From Gadus chalcogrammus (Eukaryota > Chordata > Actinopteri > Gadiformes > Gadidae): a stretch of 64,000 nucleotides of DNA. Shown here in pieces: positions 11,756 through 26,800 of the stretch. The translations under genes were made by a program, and so were the position numbers. Each line of letters begins with the position of its first letter. The stretch's first letter is position 1. The notes under the pieces were generated by a model that was not told the DNA's origin, did not search any database, and worked only from the letters and a program-made list of their open reading frames with translations. The DNA lies in the NCBI RefSeq assembly GCF_026213295.1, contig NC_079423.1, positions 21,426,597 to 21,490,596 of the forward strand. Reading direction: 5' to 3'.

Positions 11756-11890
11756 ATGACCACGGACCCAGCTCAGACAGATGGCAGCGGGATAATGACC
11801 TTTAGCCCCTCGAAGGAGGAATTTAAATACTTTAGTCGGTACATTGCCTATATGGAGTCTCAAGGGGCACACAAAGCTGGCATGGCAAGA
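11756..11890 (+). CDS. kdm4a: kdm4a coding exon 1 (aa 1-45)
   Basis: Encodes the N-terminus and the start of JmjN ([11 protein letters not shown], then [15 protein letters not shown]). The exon probably begins at 11722 after TTCTTAAAG. Donor AGA|GTAAGT, phase 0. Confidence 0.95.
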
Positions 11891-14800
11891 GTAAGTATTA
11901 TTTATTTTGTTTAAAACAAGATGATTTTATCAATTAATATATTAATTATTACGGCGCAGTAATTCATACATGAACTGTTGAAAGCACCACAGGACATTAG
12001 CGCATTAGTATGAAATCGCTATGGAAAATATCTTTTCCATTTTTTCCAATATTTTATTCTTACTAGGTATCAACTAGATTTTTTACAATTGTAGATTTTC
12101 ACTCCATATATACAACAAGATAAACTGTTGTCATATAAGCCTTATGCATATGAATTGTGTGCAGTGTTATTGGCTGTGGATACTCTTGAGGTAACGGGGT
12201 GTAATAGATGGGTAGGACTATCCAGGTAGTATTTAAAGACTCATATTTATGTAATTAATCATGCAAACAATATACTGATTCCACAAAGTATATATTACCC
12301 AGTTGTTAAATATTGCAGAAGGTTTATTCGTTTTTTTTGTAATAAAGTGAATGAGAGCACAACATTTTCTTCATTCTCAGGTTATCCCACCGAAAGATTG
12401 GAAGCCAAGGCGGAGTTATGATGACATCGATGATTTGGTGATCCCTGCCCCCATTCAGCAGGTTGTGACAGGACAGTCGGGTCTCTTCACACAGTACAAC
12501 ATCCAGAAAAAGCCCATGACGGTCCGAGAGTTTCGCAAAACTTCCAATCTAGACAAGTAAGCCATGCAGCATTATTACGGTGTTAACAATAGATAATATG
12601 CCTTCATTATGCTTTTCAAGACCTCACCATGTGGATGTTTTGAAGCTCTAAATGCAGCCATGGGAAGAAGGTTGACCTTGAACAGGTCACATTTTTATAT
12701 TTGAGGTTCCCAAAGTTGGCACATTCGGCAGAGTGAAAGCGCTTGGCATGGTCTGGAAGCAAGTCTATCTATCTATTCAAGGTTTAAGGGAGATGTCATT
12801 TTCTGAACTCTGCACCCTCGCTGGTTATTTTGGCGAGACATGCTTCTGGAGTAAAAATCGGCCAAGATCACTCTTCATCAGTCTATTCGTAAGGGCAGTT
12901 ACAGTTGTCTTCCTATGGATGGTGTACTCTAACTGTTATCTTCTTCCTAGAGGCGTTGTGTTTGTTTTAGGATAAAAACTTGAACATTGTCTTTCCCTCT
13001 AGGTTTTGTAATCCTCGGTATGTTGACTTTGAGGAACTGGAGAGGAAGTTCTGGAAGAATCTGACTTTTAATCCCCCACTCTATGGAGCTGATGTATCTG
13101 GGACACTGTACGACCTTGTATGTAAACAAATTATTTATATGGTGGAATGTATTGTTGAAGTCTTGTATGGCATTTCATGATGCCTGATAAGCATTTGTAT
13201 CTTGTTAATGATGTTGGCATTTTAAATAACAATGAAGATGACACACGACATAGTTGGAACAAGGTTATGGTAATTTTCTTATAAATGTCATTCAATAAAA
13301 AAGATGGCAAGAAAAACATAAGATGGGCTACCTACAAATATTCTGCCTACCCCTTAAATCAAGTTTGTAGTATCCTTCTTTGGTAGTGTACATAGTAAAA
13401 GTACTTGGTTGGTACTTGGTTATCTCACACATGCATTGCTAACCCAGCCAATCACCTTTTCTTTCCTTCACCATCCTTTCCTACTAAGGATGTAAGTGAG
13501 TGGAACATTGGCCATTTGAACACAATCCTAGACACGGTCGAACATGAGAGTGGTATCAAGATCAAGGGAGTCAATACACCATACCTATACTTTGGGATGT
13601 GGAAGAGTACATTTGCCTGGCACACAGAGGACATGGATCTCTACAGCATAAACTATCTCCATTTTGGAGAGCCCAAATCTTGGTAAGGTCTCCGTTTAAC
13701 CTTCCCCTCCGATTTGTGCATAGCTGTCATTACCATCACTTAAACATTTTATTTGATTGATCACCCAACCTGCATGTGTGTTGGTGTATAGCTTATTGGT
13801 TAGGAATGCTCATAGGTCTTCGATTTAGGTTAATTCTTGAGATTTACTTGTCAATCTTGTTCAGTTGCCAACGTTTTTACTATCTATTGACAATTGACTG
13901 TGTTTAAAATATTGTTCGAGAATGTTGATGTATTTCTGAAATATCTGTGGGTCTTTACCGTGCACAGGTATGTTGTCCCTCCAGAACATGGCAAACGTCT
14001 AGAGCGGCTTGCAAAGGGTTTGTATATAAAATACTTTCATTAATTATTTCAGTTACCAAGGTTACTTTTACGACGACGAGTCAATTTGGTTTAATAATTG
14101 GGTCATAGTCTACATGGTCAATTTTTGTTTTGTTATATTTGTCATCACTTTGGATTAATGCGTCTGCTAAATGCCCTAAATGTAAATGTAAATGTGAATC
14201 ACCGGCCACTTTATGGAAACTGATGGTCATGAAAAGAAAAAATAAGATGCAAAATTATTGATAATTATTTTTGCTTTTTTACAGGATTCTTTCCAGGAAG
14301 TGCTCAGAGCTGCGAAGCTTTTTTGCGACACAAAATGACCCTTATCTCACCATCAATCCTGAAAAAGTATGGCATACCTTTTGAGAAGGTGAGCTTGTCA
14401 TCTATTATGAACAGATGTTCAACATTTATATTAATTGACATTCATTTTTGTATTATTTGTATTTAAATGGTCCATCTTTGATGTTTAGGTTACGCAAGAG
14501 GCTGGGCAGTTTATCGTGACCTTTCCGTTTGCTTATCACGCTGGTTTCAATCATGGGTTCAACTGTGCAGAGTCAACCAACTTTGCCACGCAGCGGTGGA
14601 TTGATTACGGCAAACAAGCAACCCTGGTACTGTTCGCTTCACACTAAGTCCCACCACAACTTTACTCAGGGGTTGATTGCAACCAGCCACACTGAATATT
14701 CAGAATTCAGATATACATCGTCTCATTCATCAGTATGATTGTACTTTTTCAATAATAGCAGACTAATGTCAACTTGATGCCTCATAATAATTAATATAGG

Positions 14801-17800
14801 TCAACAATCAAAGGAACAGGCTGGCACTAAACTAGCTAGACTTTCCACAGGTTACCTCAGGTACCCCAAATAACTCAATTTTGAATAGGCAAGATAAGGA
14901 ATATAATGAATGAAACAGATTTAAACGTGTACAGCATCAAGGCTTCTTCATCAACCTTTCTAGTTATTTGCAAGGTTGATAGTAGAATAACACAAGTTAC
15001 AAGGGCCTCTGCCACCCATGACTTTTTTTTCAAGAATGGCTACCAAGGATTCACACACATGGACACAGTTAGACTTGCAATGCATCTGTGCTATTTTTAT
15101 CAACTAGCCTAGAAAAGAATCAAGCATTACGAATTGAATAATGAAAGTAAATTCCATTGTTTTTTAATTTACCTTTCAGTGCTCCTGTAGTCAAGACATG
15201 GTGAAGATATCAATGGATGTCTTCGTGCGCAAGTATCAACCGGAGCGCTACGCGCAGTGGTTGGCCGGAAAGGACAACGCGCCGATCGATCACTCCAAAC
15301 CAACACCCGAAGCAGCAGAGTTCATCCCGGGACATGAGACCCTCCAGCTGCTAGACCCCAACGCGAGTGACCTTCAAGAAGCTACAAGCACCATCCAAGA
15401 GGACAAAAGGTTGGTTTTCATGCTCACAGAAGGGAGGCATTTGCATGGCATCAGAGCCACTTCATATAGGCGGCAGTCACTCTGGAGGTTGAGCGGGTTG
15501 ACTGGCAACCGGAAGGTTGCTAGTTCGATCCCTGGCTCCCTCTAGCGAGTGTCGAGGTGTCCCTGAGCAAGACACCTAACCCTAACTGCTCCAGACGAGC
15601 TGGTTGTCACCCTGCATTGTTGAAACCGCTGTCATTGTATGAATGTGTGTGTGGTTGGGTGAATGTAAGGCAATAATTGTTAAGCGTTTTGATTGGCCAC
15701 CGGCAAAAGAAAAAGAAAAGAAGTGTGTGTGTGTGTGTGTATATATATACTGTATATATATATATATGCAGTCCATTTACCATCCAATGTAATGTTTTGT
15801 TCCTCAAGTTGTGTGTTAACATGCCATAGCACTTTTTTTAAGTAGCGATTTCATTTATGTCTGAAACATTAACAGTTATTTTAATGGAATTGCAATTTCA
15901 TGCCTTTCATTTCCAGTTAAGTTGTTTTTTTAGGTATAGATCCCATGTGTTGTGTATCTATTCAGGTCTGTGATGTCTGGATTTCTGTTTGTTGTGGTTT
16001 TCACTTGCATAGCTTATACCCAAGGAGGACAATAACCATTAAATTCTTCCTTTCAATGCATGAGTTTTGGTTGAAAGACATGTAGGTACTACATACGTAC
16101 TAGGGCTTGGTATTGCCAGGTACCTCACAATTCAATTCAATTTGATTCTTTAGGTCTTCATTCGATTCGATTTCGATATTGATCCAATTGCTTCGATATC
16201 GATTCAATAATACCTGCAGATGACAAAAATACCTAAATATTAATTATGAATTAACCATTTCATAATGAATTAACCATTTCATTGTGCTTTAACTAGCAAA
16301 AAGGGAATACACCATTGTATAGCAATGTTCCTGAGCTAAACTTGCAGCATAAAAGTAATAATCGTAACATGGACAAATGTAAAAGGGCATGTACATTTAG
16401 GCATTCTCGCTTCTAGATTACAATGACTGAGTATGCTTTTTTTTTATGGAAATAATCGATTTAAAAAAAATCAGAATCTAGAACACATAAATTGCAGTGC
16501 ATTGATGAATCGATATTTTTACCCAGCCCTAATACGTACTGTATGTTCTCTCTGTACAAACACATGAATATGATGGCAATAATTAATTTTTTGCTTCAGT
16601 GCCAAGCAGGGGACAAAGCGTTTCTATGTGGACTTGGTAGTGGCTGAGGATGGCAGCTCGCCACCGATGGAAGACGACAAGAGAGAGGATGAGGTTGCCG
16701 CGGTCAAAGCATACAAGGAGGAGGAACCAGATAAAGGTACTGCACAATGCACATTTATATTTGTCTAATCGGGGGGCATATTTTGTTATTATTTATGGAA
16801 TGAAAATTACCAAACATATCCTTTAAATGTATAAATGATGCCACTTTTTTGTCTGTTATCTCATCTTTAGAGGGTAGGTCTAAAATATATGGTTCATATT
16901 GGTCCTCTTGATGTATGGGAAAACGGGAAAAAAACCATTTAAGTATTTGTTGGTAAATATTGATTTTATATCTGAGTTTATTTAATAAAATAGAAATACC
17001 TTTTGTGTGCTGCTATTGGAAATGTGTTTATGAGCCGAAAAGATGCTTGTGAATTTTGAGGCAAATCTAACTATACATCATCTCTGTTCTCCTCCCGCAG
17101 ACATCCAGGGCCCCAAGGACAAAGGCGTCAAATCCAAGCCCAAAGCCCAGTCTAAAGCCCATGCCAAAAAATCAGCCAGAAGAGGAAGTCCTGGGAAAAA
17201 CTACAGCAACAACGGCACCCTAGACACGGACGAATCCCCAGAAAACCACCATGAGGCCGGTGAGCTCACCCTGGCCCTGAAGTCTGAGACGCTGGACGAG
17301 GAGCCCAAGCTAGCAGGCAGCTCCAGCCCGGCTCCCAGGCTCTTTCAGATGGCCCTGAGTCCAGCCGATGTCCTCCATGTCCACAGCTACGCCAAGGGGG
17401 ACTACGGGGATGACGAGGTCCAGGTCAGGGAGAAGGAGGAAGGCATGAACTACAGCACAGACACAGAGACGGATGCACAGGATAAAGGGGTGAGCAGCTA
17501 AAGCGTCAATACTTTGCTTTGTGTGCTACAAATGCTGATTTATGATAAACCATCCTCGCTATTATTTGTACATAAATGCGGATTAAAAACTGCAGTTTGT
17601 TCTCTTTTTATATTGCAAGGAGCAAACTAAGTGGTTAAGTGGATTATACTGATCTAAATTTAACTTTGATTGTTTTACTACTCTAATGAGGCACCACTTC
17701 CCTGAGTAGGAAAATAACACATTTTAATTATTAATTAACCAAGCCACTTAATCTACCTTTCTCTCTCCAAGTCAGTCGTTTGTGTCATCTATCAACCATG

Positions 17801-20800
17801 AGGATTCTTCTTCCTTTGATTGCATTGTATTAACACATAAAGGGGGGTGATGTGCATGAAATTGAGAATTGTGAAAAAATTGGGAGTAAATAAGCAAACG
17901 AATGTCAAAAACCTAAATCAAACAAAACACAAATAACTTAAAGGTGTATGTAGAATACAGTGGCATCTAGTGATGAGGTTGCAGAGATGCAACCAACTGA
18001 ATACGTATTGTTGTATAAGGCCATGGTGTTGATGTGTTGTCCTCCGTCTGGGCAGCAGTTGATTTTGATGCATGCTAGAAGGTTAAGAAGTCTGTGTGGT
18101 ATGGATACTAGAGGATAACACATAAACCCCTCCTTTCTAGACGCTTTTGCTCAAAACGTATTATTAACCAAACTAAACCCTAGCTTGATTGACCCTATTA
18201 GAACTTAACCTTAGTAGCATCTAGCTATATTAAATTCTGAATCTCTCTCTCTCGATCATGGTTCACCACACTCACACTGACGACATGTTCTCCTGCAGGA
18301 TGCAGATGAGATGGCAACAGATGAAGAGTATGAAAGCCACCTTGGAAAGCTGCCAAGACACCATCCACTGATCAAAGATGGCATCAGTGATGAGGGTATG
18401 GAATAACCGGACACAATACAAAATGAGAATAGAATAAGACAATTAAAAAACAGACTCGTGGATAGCTGTGTTTTATTCTTGAGAAACGTTCTAGTTATGT
18501 CGACATTTTGTTATGGAGTAAATAGGCAAGGCAAGGCAAGGCAACTTTATTTATATAGCACTTTTCATACACAAGGCAGACTCAAAGTGCAAAATAGCCG
18601 CTGTCAAAGTTATGTAGTGCAGATTTGACCCGTACCTCTTTGAAACATGAACATCCCTGTGCTTATCTGTTTTATTCTGAATGATGGATTCCAGAGGTGG
18701 CCGAGGACATGCCTCTAGAGGACGAAAGCCACGATGTGGGGGAGAGCTGGACCAAACCCTTGGCTCAGCTGTGGCAGAACAGACCTCCCAACATGAAGAA
18801 GGAGAGGGAGTACAACCGCCGCATGGGCCTGCAGCCCCCCTACTGCTCCGTCTGTACACTGTTCAGGACCTACCAGCGGGTGAGCCCTCCAACATGGGAT
18901 GCACAGGGGCGCATACATATTTATGTCACATTGCAAGCACACCTCCATTACAAAAGTATAGGAGCACAGGAATTTTATTGGTAGTAATGTTGTTTTGCTC
19001 AAGCTTTAGTAATTAATCGTTAAATTATTTTTCATAATGGGGAGACATGCTGTGCTTTGAAATGGCCACGGTTTGTCATGTGAGATGTATGGCCAAGTTT
19101 TGATTGGCCTAGGGCCCTAGGCTATGCTACTATTTAAGTTTTATTAAGGATTTAATACATTTTAATATACTTACTAAAACTCTAGTGAGTCAAGCACCAT
19201 ACAGTGTAATCAATGAGGCGACATGGTGGGACAAATGCAGGTCATAACAGTTATAACAGGTTTAATCCTATTAATAGCAGGTCACGTAGCAGGTCACGGA
19301 GACTAAGGCCTCGTCCACAAATTTCTGAAAATGTATTTTCCTTTCCTCTCTAATGGTGTCATTGCAACTATCTCTGTCCACAAGAGAACCCAAAAACGCC
19401 GCCCTTACAATGCTAGGCAAGTAGGGGGCGATACAACTTGATGTCAAACCCAAAGGAACATGAGCAGCAAGCGCTGGGCTATGCTGCTCATAGCCCAGCT
19501 ACTTCTTGAACGGCAAATAAAACAACACCTAATGAGGAAGTTAAGCTCTGTTGACCTGTAAACCTGTATTGCTCGTAGGTTTCTGGCACATGCGCAATGT
19601 GTGAAACAACAGTTGCCAATGCTTAAAATCGAGGTCACGATACCATCATTGTTTTTTTGTGTAAAACAAATTAAATGTATCCACAGTATCGAAGGGCAAG
19701 CCTGCTGGAAGAACTAAAGATTGGTGTTCTTTAACAGCCTGGGGGGAAACCTTCATTCCTCCTTCTTCTCCTCTCCAGACGGAGTGTGCCAGCGGCGGAG
19801 AGAGCCCCGTCATGGCGTCCGGCAGCCGCATGCGCACCAAGCCGCTGATCCCCGAGGCATGCTTCACCACCATCACCGAGGAGGACGCCGAGTCGGAGGA
19901 GCAGACACCCACGCCCCATCTCCACGACGACGGGACCAGCCTGCTCATCAGCTGCTCCCAGTGCAGCGTCCGCGTTCACACAAGTCAGTGCAGCAGAACA
20001 CACTCCTTGTTGGATGGGGGTTTTCCATCGCACAGGTCGTAGTTTGGTTTGGTTCAGGGTCAGGGCAAACATACGAAACAGGCATGTGTCTCAATAGGAA
20101 GAGATGATTGGAGCGGATTAGAACGTCTTGCTCATCTCCATCCGTGGGACCAGGGCAGGTACACATCACGTTGTATTAAACAGGTTAGAGTACAAAATAT
20201 TTTCGCTCGCACGGACACACACACACAATTGCAATCTTATGGTATTATATATCTGAACATAACTCCTTAAAGGCCGACGTGCAGGTTAACCGGAAGTTTT
20301 GATTAATGGGTACATAAAGCACTCAAAATATGTGTATAATTTATAAAATTTAAAAGCCATTCGGCGATGACGTCACGTTGGGAAGACGTGGTGGAAGGTA
20401 GCCTCAGCCTAGTACTAGAACTATGGCGTCTTAAGAGGTGGCAAGAACCACAAATAAAATGTATGACATCCATATAATTTCGAACCTGTCAGACGTGAGA
20501 GGGCGAATGAGGAATTGCCAAGAACTGATGGCGGTCAAAGTCAATTAAATGCATGGTCAGTGGAGAATGAGTGGAGAGTTGCTATCATTTAGCAACGCAG
20601 CAACGAGCGCTGGAGCTAGTCAATGAACAGCAGTACATACCAGTGTTTCCGCTAGAAGAAATTGGTGCCGGTCATATGACCGGGAAGGTTTCATTTTACC
20701 GGTCAAATTGGAAAAGAATTGGTCGGATATAATGTCCGTGTTTATTGCACTTAAAAAATTTGATAGGCAGGCTATATAAAGAATAATATCATCAAGGCAT

Positions 20801-23800
20801 GTCGATTTATAGCCTGGTGTTTTTAATTAAAAGGTTGGCAGGTGACAGAACAATTAAACATTGCATTTTAAAGTGCAGACGAACAAAAATTATTTAGGTC
20901 TATAATGCAAGGCAAGGCATAAATAATAATAGCCTAAAACAATACAAAGTAGGCTACCTACAGTAAAACAAACTGGCGCGTAACATAAAATGCAGACTGT
21001 AATGAAAATAATTACGCTACAGTGTAACAAGAGACGGGAGTATTTTAAAGTGGATAAGAAACAGTGAATTTCCGGCCGCGACTTGAACTAGGTCTACAGC
21101 ATAAAATAAATAAAAACGATATTTTACTTATTTCGATATTTGGCAGCTGTGAAGCGTGCCGCTGCTGAATTAAAGTCAAATGTATCTAGTGTGTCTCTGC
21201 TGCTTGCAATGCGCATAAGCCTTGTGACTCTTCCTTCCCCAAGGCGGCTCCGCTGAGCAGTCTTTATGCGGTTCTGCAGGGAGAAGCCTCTCTCCGCTGG
21301 CAAACTGGAGACGGGGATAACACAGGCTACCTTTGCCAGTTTGACCCACTCTGGGAAGATTTCCGCGTAATCTCTTATGAGCATCTCGCAGGCCGATGAA
21401 AAATGCAAGCCCCCGTAACTGCGGAGGGCTGTCATCATTGGGATGGCATCTCGCTTCGCGCTTGCGGCATCGATGAATGTGGTGGCTGTGGTCGAATCGT
21501 CCTCGCTTGCAATTTCTTGGCCAAAATGACCCAGCATGGTTTGGATGGCTGGTTCTGCATACTCCCGAAGTGCTGTGTCTCCAACGTTCATGTAACACTG
21601 TACAAATCAGTTTTGTTAGGCCTACATTAGCCTACTGTCTTGCTTTTCATTATTGTCTGTCAACAGCCTATTATGGCAGCACGGACGATTTTTACCACAA
21701 TTTTGACGGTTACAGCATAGCCTAAAGCAGGGGTTTTCAAAGTGTGAGAGAGTGAGCCCCCCCTCAGAGAAAAAAATTCAGCTGAGCCCTCCCCCCCCCA
21801 ATTTTTATTTCTAAATACCCGTGTTTTGAAAGCTATTTTAATTATTTTACACATTTCAAACATCTCCGATCATAATTTTAAAACATTTGGAACATATTTT
21901 CTAAACATATTTCTGAAACATTACAACATCTTTTTGCGTTTTTAAACGACACAATTTAACAACTTTATCTAAGCATGTTTTAGCTTAACCTTTTTTAAAT
22001 ACATTTGAACATCTTAATCTGTGTAAACTGCCAGTTTACAGATTCATTCAGGGTCCCAGACTCTGAATTTCGAATCAGATCTGCCTTTTCAGTCCAGAGA
22101 TTCGACTATTCGGCGGGGTTTGTTTACCGGCGTTGCTATGGTGACCTAAATTATTATAAGCAACTGATAACGACGCCGGTTTGAAACTAAAACTGTGATT
22201 CTGAAAAAAGTATAAATGCTATCAAAATTCCGTGGATAGTATTGGATAGTATTGAAGATACAAGTGTGTAGATTTGTTTAATGGTTTGAACGATGGTAAA
22301 CGGTTGAAAAAGGAATTAGTTACGATGTCTAGAAGTAGGTGTATCAGAATGGGCTGACGTCTTCAATGAAAACAGCTGAAAAAGAAGCGGTATGAAACTA
22401 AAACTGTGATTCTGAAGACATTTTAAATGATATCGAAATTCTGTTCTGTACAAGTGTGTAGATTTGTTAAATGGTTTGCACGAAGATAAACGGTTGAAAA
22501 TTGATTTAGTTATGTTACTTCTAAAGTTGAAGTACGACTGATGATTTGAATCATCGTCTTTCAGGGGTTTTTTCGGGTTAATTTTTTTCTCACGTCGCGG
22601 CCCCCCTGAAGAACTCTGGCGCCCCCCAGGGGGGGGGCGCGCCCCACAGTTTGAAAACCACTGGCCTAAAGAACCCATTAAACTCACAACATTTGCGTAT
22701 CAGACTAGCATTTAGCGGAAGTAGGCCTATAGCTCTCGATGTGCCCTTATAGTTTGCATTATGGCTCTTATTAGGCTATTGTTAGGCCTGTATTATTAGT
22801 AGTAGGCCTATGCCTATTGGTCCTATTATTATTATTGACCAGAATATGCGAGCATTGGTCATTTAAAAATAATATTCTACTTAGGCTATATGTTTTACAT
22901 CATACGTAATCAAATAGGCTAGCCTACTTACTAGCTGTCTGTGGGTATCGGGAGGGATTAAGAAGGACGTCGAAGCAGATCCAGGGAATCGTCAGGGAAA
23001 CGGGCGTGTAAAGCATCGATCAGGTGTTGAATGTATCTTGTTCGGGCATTTTTGAAGGCTTGAACGGACCGGTCGCCTGCATGGGTCACTCGAATGCCTT
23101 TGTACATGCCTTCTTGGGAGTCTGTTTGGTACCTCTGTTCTTCTGGACCGGGTGCATCTCGTAGATGTGTGAGGGCCGAGACGGATGCTTGAACCATTGG
23201 TCGGATTGTGGCCAGATTCACATCCTCTTTCTGGAAAACCAAATTCAGTTTGGTCATCACGGGGAGAACATCAGCCGGTGTGTGCGTCAAGGCGATGAAG
23301 CTGTATGGCTGGATTTGTCCCAGGAGGCCTTGGGCTTGGGCATTTCCTCCCACAGCTTCTTAATTTAGCTCCATCACCAAAGCAGGCCAGTTTGTTTTTA
23401 ATACTCTCCACTGCCCTATGCAATGACAGCCAGCGGACAGCGCATGGCTGCTTCAGACTCGTCATGTCCTCTTCGCTCAGAGTTGCTGTTAGTTGACGGA
23501 GGCGATTGGTCCTGCTAGCTGAGTGTTTGTAGAAGGAGTACACAGCGGAAATTGTGCGCTTGTAGGCTCCTACTCGGTCCACAGCTTTAGCGGCATCTAT
23601 CGCGGCCAGCGCAGTACGATGGGCAACACAGTGCACCTGGATGGAAAACACACTCTTTTTTCAGGAGAGCGCCAACTCCAGCATGCCTCCCCATCATTAC
23701 GCTGGCTCCATCCGAGCCCAGTCCGATTACGCGGGACAGCTCCACATTCCTGCCGCGGAGAATCTCCGCTACTTTATCGAAAATACACTGTGCCGTCCCG

Positions 23801-26800
23801 GAGTGTACGTCGTAGTTTCCCACAAAGCACGTCTCCACTCTTCCACTCACTTGCAATTTTACATACAGGATCAACTTTTTGCCAACCGTTATGTTGACGG
23901 TCTCGTCAATTATGATCCCGATGTAATCACTGGCTCGTATTTTCTCATCCAATCCCTTCAACACCACATCCTCGAGAGCCATTTCCATGTCACAGATGGA
24001 TTCGCTGTGCCGGTAAAGCCCCTCAGATGTGGTGAAATCCGGGGCCTGAACTGTCGGTGGCTTTCTCACATTGGCCTTTCATGGCCATTTGTAGCTGTTT
24101 TAGGTTGGCAGCCGAAATGTGATCATTGCACTGACTGCTGCTGCTACTTGGTTTGAAGAAGTGGGTGATCATATTTTGATTCGCCATGTTTAATAGATAC
24201 CGGTACTCCGCAAAGCTTGCCGCCGGCTTTCGCTAGATTGCCGCCGTTTAGTTCATAAACCTACGGTAGTCTATAGCGATCTTATTTATTTTATCACACA
24301 GGCTACGCTACAATCAAAACCCTCATTGTTTTACATGAATTGGCTAAACAAATGACCACTGTAGCATATTTAAACACAATTCAAATTAACACATTCAAAA
24401 GTATTTCGGCTCAATTTAAAAGGTTGAATCTCCTCGTGACTGAATGTTCGTATAAAGCGTGCATGCTGTATGTGCGCAGGGTTGATGCGCGCATACAGCA
24501 TGCATGCTTTTTTCTGTGGAGAACCAGCGCCTTGAATATTCCGCATAAAACGAAACCGGATCGTTTTCGAACGTTTCGGCTCCGCGTGGACGGGGCCTTA
24601 TTTCCAATCGGTCATTCTGACCGGAGACATTTGGAATTTTCGGTCCTCCTCATTTTTTTCCGGTCAAAGGCCGGTAATTACCGGTCAACGGGAACTCTGG
24701 TGCATACAATAACTACACTTTTATTTATTTTTACTGTAGTGAATAGCACCGAGTGAAAGTAAACGTTTTCTTTTTATCTAGTGACAGCGATTATGTCGTT
24801 CAGATTAGTACAGGTAAACTTAGTCAGAAGATCTAGAAATATAAGGCATAATGCTAGCTATGGGCTAACTTAGTCTATCGGACACGCAATCAGTGCACTT
24901 GCAAATGAGTGCCTGCAAGTATAACCGATCGTGGTGTGACATTATTTAACCAGCAATCTACCGCAAATACGACCAAACAGATGTACAACACGTACACAAA
25001 GCCCATCGTCCAACCCGGCAGATGCTGACAGACAGCCCACAACAAGCCAAACATCACCATGGCGGGTGTGCTCACTCTCGCACAAAATCACTCCAACTTA
25101 TCCAACTCCAAGGGTAGGCTGCTTCACTAAGACCACAACTAACTACAAGGCCTTCATAACCATGCAGTGTGCCTAAGCCGGAAAGGACACAGAACAGTCA
25201 CACACACTCATCTTATGCAAAACAATCAGTTTTATCATCAACATTCAGTCACTGCAAAGATTTATAGACTAGCCTCTTACCATAAGTTAGAATGGAACCA
25301 AATTATGTGATTGATAGAGTCTGGTTTAGCTTTCGCTTGCTTTCCGTTTTAAGTATGACTTCGCAACATTACCGGCCCTATCTTGCATCCGGCGCAATTG
25401 ACTTAATCACTGGCGCATGTGTCGCTGCTAGTTTGCAACTGGCGCAGAGCGTTCTTTTCCCTCCTGCGCCATGCGCCGGTAAATTAGGGAATGATCTTGT
25501 CTCCAGCGTAGCTACAACCGGCAAGCTCCACTCCTCTGCCTCCGCTGTGCTGGCTCTGTGGCTTCACCATAATCGCCTGGATCTACCGCTGGCTTACGCC
25601 GCTGCCGACTTCACAGCCTGTGGATTTTTAATCTGTTGCTCTGGATTGCGCTATGTTTGACTCTCGCATCACGAGCGCATCTCTGCCGCTCCGTTACTCG
25701 GAGATGTTACGTCTCCGGATCTCCTCAAGGACCCCCCCACCTCAGCTTGCATCCCACCATGACATTCTCAAACGACCAAAATACATCCACCGAGGCTCTG
25801 GACGGAATTTTCAGTACACTCACAACAGCAACAAAAACATCCGCTCCTTCTGGTCCACTGGGCCCCGCCCCCCTCTTCGCACAGCCCGTACGGTCAGTCC
25901 TGTCAATCACAGTGTACTGTCCCCTCTGCTCAAAGCAACCTGCTACACTCCACTCACCTGTCTGAAACTCTGCCTGCTGAACACCAGATCCCTCAGTAAT
26001 AAGGCCCTTTTGATAAATGACTTTATTGTTGACCAGAGCCTAGACATCCTCTGCCTCACTGAGACCTGGCAACACCCAAATGACTTCTCCCATCTAAATG
26101 AGGCTGTCCCACCGGGTTTTTCTTTTATTAGTAAACCCCGGGTTAATGGGAGGGAGGGTGGCCTCGCTCTCCTCCACCGTGATAACATCAAAGTCATCAC
26201 TGTCACAGTCCCCCATCACTCCTCCTTTGAATGTCTAGCTGTAAAACTCACAGGCCCCAAACCCACTATCATTGTCACCATTTACAGACCACCAAAACCC
26301 TCTGCTGTTTTCCTCAATGAATTCTCATCACTACTTACATCTGTATGTGCAATGTCCCCCACTGTCCTCCTTGGTGATTTCAACATCCACATTGACAACC
26401 CATCCTGTACTTTTGCTAATGACTTCACATCACTTCTGGACTGTCTTGGCATCACACAACATGTCACCCTCCCAACCCATAACAAAGGTCACATTCTGGA
26501 TTGAATCTGCTGCACTGACGTCACTCCCACTAATCTTGATGTCATTGATTTCCCCATCTCCGACCACAAAGCTGTACTTTTTGACATTCATACCCAACTA
26601 CACAAAACCAAGGAACAACAGACCATCTCCTTCAGAAACATCAAACATATCAACACCACAGACCTCTCCACCCTGATCAGCTCCTACCCCAACCCTCCCC
26701 CAGCTTCCTCCCTGACTGACCTGGTGACTCACTACAATAACTGCCTCTCCTCTTCCCTCACAACCCTGGCCCCCCTGAAAACCTGCTCAGTGTCATTCAC

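Larger units (their letters stand above)
20641..24699 (-). mobile_element. Autonomous-type hAT transposon, decayed
   Basis: Ends are CAGTGTTTCC (left) and, inverted, CAGAGTTCCC (right). They are flanked by 8-bp duplications GTACATAC (20633-20640) and GTGCATAC (24700-24707), 7 of 8 identical. Subterminal ACCGGTCA-type motifs occur in both arms. It encodes a minus-strand transposase interrupted by a 936-bp hAT MITE. Without the guest and its duplicated site it is about 3.1 kb. Located in kdm4a intron 14. Confidence 0.92.

Noticed and set aside
17043..17501. 152-codon frame as a stand-alone gene
   Set aside because: It is kdm4a coding exon 10 read through its acceptor on the left and its donor (17489/17490) on the right.
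21124..24187. Minus-strand frames as a domesticated transposase gene
   Set aside because: Intact TIRs and a target duplication still surround it, and at least four frameshifts break the frame, so decay rather than domestication.
24890..25075. Small hydrophobic membrane protein on the minus strand
   Set aside because: 61 codons inside a TE-rich intron without splice signals, Kozak context or a recognisable family.
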